The position numbers and the translations under genes are program-made. Under the pieces are notes generated by a model. The model saw only the letters and a list, made by a program, of their open reading frames with translations. It made no database searches and was not told where the DNA came from. 64,000 nt of DNA from Citrobacter sp. (GTDB lineage: Bacteria; Pseudomonadota; Gammaproteobacteria; Enterobacterales; Enterobacteriaceae). The DNA lies in assembly GCA_019415335.1 (NCBI GenBank), contig DXKH01000093.1:1-64000 (forward strand). The letters run 5' to 3'. Positions 60,884-64,000 of the stretch are shown here, in pieces. Each line of letters opens with the position of its first letter. Positions within the stretch are counted from its first letter, which is position 1.

Positions 60884-62077
60884 ATGACAACATTACTCAA
60901 TCCCTATTTTGGTGAATTCGGTGGCATGTATGTGCCGCAGATTCTGATGCCGGCTCTGCGTCAACTGGAAGACGCGTTCGTCAGTGCGCAAAAAGATCCC
61001 GAGTTTCAGGCCCAGTTTGCTGACCTGCTGAAAAACTACGCGGGACGTCCCACTGCGCTGACCAAATGTCAGAACATCACCGCCGGAACCCATACCACAC
61101 TGTACCTGAAGCGTGAAGATCTGCTGCACGGCGGCGCGCATAAAACCAACCAGGTGTTAGGTCAGGCATTGCTGGCAAAACGCATGGGTAAAACCGAGAT
61201 TATTGCGGAAACGGGCGCAGGCCAGCACGGGGTGGCTTCGGCACTCGCCAGCGCCCTGCTCGGCCTGAAATGCCGTATCTACATGGGGGCGAAAGACGTT
61301 GAGCGCCAGTCGCCGAACGTCTTCCGTATGCGCCTGATGGGGGCTGAAGTGATTCCGGTGCACAGCGGTTCAGCCACACTGAAAGATGCCTGTAACGAGG
61401 CGCTGCGTGACTGGTCTGGCAGCTACGAAACCGCGCACTACATGCTCGGCACCGCTGCTGGCCCGCACCCATTCCCGACCATCGTGCGTGAATTTCAGCG
61501 CATGATCGGCGAAGAAACCAAAGCGCAGATCCTCGAAAAAGAGGGTCGCCTGCCGGATGCGGTGATCGCCTGCGTGGGCGGTGGTTCCAACGCCATCGGG
61601 ATGTTTGCCGATTTTATTAATGAGCCAGACGTTGGGCTGATTGGTGTAGAACCCGGTGGCCACGGGATTGAAACCGGTGAGCACGGTGCGCCGTTGAAGC
61701 ACGGCCGCGTCGGGATTTATTTCGGTATGAAAGCACCGATGATGCAGACCGATGAGGGACAGATCGAGGAGTCCTACTCCATCTCTGCGGGTCTGGATTT
61801 CCCGTCCGTCGGCCCACAGCATGCGTACCTGAACAGCATTGGTCGCGCCGACTACGTGTCGATCACCGATGACGAAGCGCTGGATGCGTTTAAAACACTC
61901 TGCCTGCATGAAGGTATTATTCCGGCGCTCGAGTCGTCACACGCCCTGGCCCACGCGCTGAAAATGATGCGCGAGAACCCGGAAAAAGAGCAACTGCTGG
62001 TGGTTAACCTTTCCGGTCGCGGCGACAAAGACATTTTCACCGTACACGATATTCTGAAAGCGCGAGGGGAAATCTGA
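60884..62077 (+). CDS. trpB: TrpB, tryptophan synthase beta chain
   Basis: PLP enzyme (397 aa) joining indole and serine. The PLP Lys87 is in [12 protein letters not shown], the phosphate-binding loop is [11 protein letters not shown], and the Glu109 region is [14 protein letters not shown] 60884 follows AAGGAAAAGG. The open frame starts at 60827, inside trpC. It overlaps trpA as TGATG. Confidence 0.98.
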   Translation: MTTLLNPYFGEFGGMYVPQILMPALRQLEDAFVSAQKDPEFQAQFADLLKNYAGRPTALTKCQNITAGTHTTLYLKREDLLHGGAHKTNQVLGQALLAKRMGKTEIIAETGAGQHGVASALASALLGLKCRIYMGAKDVERQSPNVFRMRLMGAEVIPVHSGSATLKDACNEALRDWSGSYETAHYMLGTAAGPHPFPTIVREFQRMIGEETKAQILEKEGRLPDAVIACVGGGSNAIGMFADFINEPDVGLIGVEPGGHGIETGEHGAPLKHGRVGIYFGMKAPMMQTDEGQIEESYSISAGLDFPSVGPQHAYLNSIGRADYVSITDDEALDAFKTLCLHEGIIPALESSHALAHALKMMRENPEKEQLLVVNLSGRGDKDIFTVHDILKARGEI

Positions 62078-62883
62078 TGGAACGCTATGAAAGCCTGTTT
62101 GCACAACTGAACGATCGCAAGGAAGGAGCCTTTGTCCCCTTCGTAACCCTCGGCGACCCTGGCGTTGAGCAATCGCTAAAAATTATCGATGCCCTGGTTG
62201 AAGCAGGAGCGGATGCGCTGGAGCTGGGGATCCCGTTCTCCGATCCGCTCGCCGATGGCCCGACCATTCAGAGCGCTACGCTGCGCGCATTTGCTGCCGG
62301 CGTCACACCGACCCGCTGTTTTGAGATGCTGGCCGCCATCCGCGAAAAGTACCCGACCATTCCCATTGGTCTGCTGATGTACGCGAACCTGGTGTTCAGC
62401 AAAGGCATTGACGCATTTTACGCACAGTGTGAAAAAGTCGGCGTCGATTCCGTGCTGGTTGCCGACGTACCGATTGAAGAATCTGCGCCATTCCGTCAGG
62501 CCGCATTGCGCCACAACGTTGCGCCGATCTTCATCTGCCCGCCGAATGCCGATGATGACCTGCTGCGCCAGATTGCCTCTTATGGTCGGGGTTATACCTA
62601 TCTGCTGTCGCGCGCGGGCGTGACAGGCGCAGAAAATCGTGCGGCTCTGCCATTGCATCATCTGGTAGAGAAATTGAAAGAGTACAACGCCGCGCCGTCT
62701 TTGCAGGGCTTTGGCATTTCGGCCCCGGATCAGGTTACCGCCGCCATTGACGCGGGTGCCGCTGGCGCAATCTCCGGTTCCGCGATCGTCAAAATCATTG
62801 AGAAGAACGTTGAGCAACCTGAGCAGATGCTCGCCGAGCTGAAGACATTCGTCAGCGGGTTAAAAGCCGCCACCCGCCGATAA
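62077..62883 (+). CDS. trpA: TrpA, tryptophan synthase alpha chain
   Basis: Cleaves indole-3-glycerol phosphate to indole, which passes through a tunnel to TrpB; 268 aa. The catalytic Glu49 is in [16 protein letters not shown] together with Asp60. The phosphate site is [10 protein letters not shown]. It is the last gene of trpLEDCBA, followed by the operon terminator. Confidence 0.98.
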   Translation: MERYESLFAQLNDRKEGAFVPFVTLGDPGVEQSLKIIDALVEAGADALELGIPFSDPLADGPTIQSATLRAFAAGVTPTRCFEMLAAIREKYPTIPIGLLMYANLVFSKGIDAFYAQCEKVGVDSVLVADVPIEESAPFRQAALRHNVAPIFICPPNADDDLLRQIASYGRGYTYLLSRAGVTGAENRAALPLHHLVEKLKEYNAAPSLQGFGISAPDQVTAAIDAGAAGAISGSAIVKIIEKNVEQPEQMLAELKTFVSGLKAATRR

Positions 62884-62891
62884 TTCACCGC

Positions 62892-62916
62892 GACCGCCAG
62901 ACTTCCCCTGGCGGTC
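62892..62916 (+). terminator. trp operon terminator
   Basis: GACCGCCAG (62892-62900) pairs perfectly with CTGGCGGTC (62908-62916) around ACTTCCC, followed by TTATCCTTT. The 3' arm abuts the stop codon of the convergent diguanylate cyclase gene. As in E. coli, a downstream Rho-dependent site may help. Confidence 0.85.
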
Positions 62917-64000
62917 TTATCCTTTGGCCTGCTTCATTTTGTACATCTCGCCATCCGCATCCTGAATAGCGTCATCAATCCCGGCGGTCACTTCAGCAAC
63001 CCCCCATGAAATGGAGAGCGGCACCTGTGTATCCTGGACAATAAACTGATACGCATTGATTTGACGGGCGATACGTTCAGCAATGGCGACCGCATCGGCC
63101 GTTTTCGCGTGGTACAGTACAATCACGAATTCATCGCCTCCGGTGCGAATCACCAGATCGTCACTGGTACGGGTGTTAGACAACATCCGGTTGGCGATAA
63201 TCTGTAGCGCTCTGTCCCCGGCAACATGTCCCCAGGTATCGTTAATTGCCTTGAATTTATTGCAATCAACCAGCACCACCGAACCGTTCGAGAGATCCCG
63301 CCGCTTAATGATGTCGAGAATTTTACGGTTGAAGCAACCCGTCAACGAGTCGATGTAGATTTTCAGATCGCTCTCATTCAGCCAGGATTTTAACCCCATC
63401 ATGATCAGCACAAAGAAGAACGGTGCCATCAGGATCAGCAGCCCCGCCTGGGTGTCATGCATCGCAAACCCACTGAGCGAGATGGCGTAGTGAATGACAT
63501 ACTTTTCGGAGAGCACCTTGAAGGCAATTTCCGGGCGCTTCTTACACTCCCCCGTCAGACAAAGCGACTGCTGATTCAGGGTATTCACCAGAGAAACGTT
63601 CAACCCGTGCGGCACCTGTCCATCAAAGGCATCGCGTAAAGCCTCCTGAAGTTCTGGCTTCGCATGATCGTAAACCAGATAACCCACAATATGATCGGAA
63701 ATCTCATTGCCGGAGAGGTCGTAAATATAGCTCACGACGCTAAAGGCTTTCTCAGCCGTGATTTTATCGTCATAAAAATCCGTAGAGCTTAGCGCTTTCG
63801 TTTTGACGCTCTTTTCCAGCAGGCGGGTATAAAAATCGACGGGAGGGAGAAAGAAGCTGGAAATATTCCGCGCCATTTTCGACGTGTGATAATCAAACGC
63901 TTTGGCATCAGCCGGCGTAAACCAGTAAAAATAGCTCGCATCATCGGCAATAATATAACGATGAGCATCGAAATTACCCGGATTGAGCGCATTCACCCTG
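62917..64000 (-). CDS. Membrane-anchored GGDEF diguanylate cyclase (5' end outside the window)
   Basis: About 360 C-terminal residues of a c-di-GMP synthase. The visible N-terminal part (~180 residues) looks like a periplasmic sensor region. A membrane helix follows at about residues 183-207 (AGLLILMAPFFFVLIMMGL), then the GGDEF domain (YIDSLTGCFNRKILDII; LVIRTGGDEFVIVL). The RxxD inhibitory site is not at the usual spacing. The frame is open through 64000, and an N-terminal membrane helix is expected beyond it; the GTG at 63996 is probably internal. It resembles DgcJ-like proteins, but I cannot assign a name. E. coli has no such gene beside trpA. Confidence 0.8.
   Translation of the reverse strand, partial: RVNALNPGNFDAHRYIIADDASYFYWFTPADAKAFDYHTSKMARNISSFFLPPVDFYTRLLEKSVKTKALSSTDFYDDKITAEKAFSVVSYIYDLSGNEISDHIVGYLVYDHAKPELQEALRDAFDGQVPHGLNVSLVNTLNQQSLCLTGECKKRPEIAFKVLSEKYVIHYAISLSGFAMHDTQAGLLILMAPFFFVLIMMGLKSWLNESDLKIYIDSLTGCFNRKILDIIKRRDLSNGSVVLVDCNKFKAINDTWGHVAGDRALQIIANRMLSNTRTSDDLVIRTGGDEFVIVLYHAKTADAVAIAERIARQINAYQFIVQDTQVPLSISWGVAEVTAGIDDAIQDADGEMYKMKQAKG

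Overview
The window is chromosomal DNA from an enteric bacterium of the Enterobacteriaceae. Gene order and protein sequences follow the E. coli fnr-tyrR-psp-sap-fabI-rnb-pyrF-acnA-cysB-topA-trp segment almost gene for gene, but it is not E. coli. It carries a protocatechuate (pca) operon next to smrA, lacks the abg genes, pgrR/ycjY, pspE and the ycjM-W sugar operon at their E. coli positions, and its trp leader peptide is Salmonella/Citrobacter-like. A Citrobacter or close relative is my inference. The first 12 bases match the end of the Nextera/Tn5 mosaic-end adapter, so position 1 is probably the end of an assembled contig.

Layout. (1) 1-5740: pcaIJFBDC on the minus strand (pcaC cut by the edge) and a divergent IclR-type regulator, giving the lower beta-ketoadipate pathway. 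An inverted pair of operator-like sites lies between them. (2) 5737-8190: smrA, a homologue of the small RNA McaS with its own CRP site, ogt, and fnr with an FNR box in its promoter. (3) 8337-12222: uspE, ynaJ, the mechanosensitive channel ynaI, then an accessory pair (a VOC-fold protein and a DeoR regulator). (4) 12230-20513: murein peptide recycling (mppA, mpaA, ycjG), tpx, tyrR, and the ycjX-ycjF pair. (5) 20667-24225: an extra alpha/beta hydrolase, then pspABCD divergent from pspF. (6) 24338-36135: sapABCDF, fabI, yciW, rnb and pdeR. (7) 36318-42374: yciZ, yciT, osmB, pyrF-yciH, lapA-lapB, pgpB, ribA. (8) 42426-50092: acnA, three small-protein genes (ymiC, yciX, ymiA), cysB, topA. (9) 50488-56077: yciN, sohB, yciK-btuR, rluB, yciO-rnm. 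(10) 56153-62916: the complete trp operon with promoter/operator, leader peptide, attenuator and terminator. (11) From 62917 to the right edge: the C-terminal part of a membrane diguanylate cyclase.

Most of the window is conserved core genome. Functional groups are: aromatic acid catabolism feeding the TCA cycle (pca, acnA); murein peptide uptake, trimming and epimerisation (mppA-mpaA-ycjG); envelope stress and lipid homeostasis (psp, sap, lapAB, pgpB, fabI); oxygen and redox control (fnr, tpx, uspE); RNA turnover and c-di-GMP (rnb, pdeR, rnm, McaS); and aromatic amino acid control and synthesis (tyrR, trp). I saw no tRNA, rRNA, CRISPR, prophage or insertion sequence, and no convincing undescribed multi-gene system. 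The observations most worth following are the trp leader peptide with one Trp codon instead of two, the McaS homologue with a CRP site, the pca operator arrangement, and a run of four hairpins between btuR and rluB.
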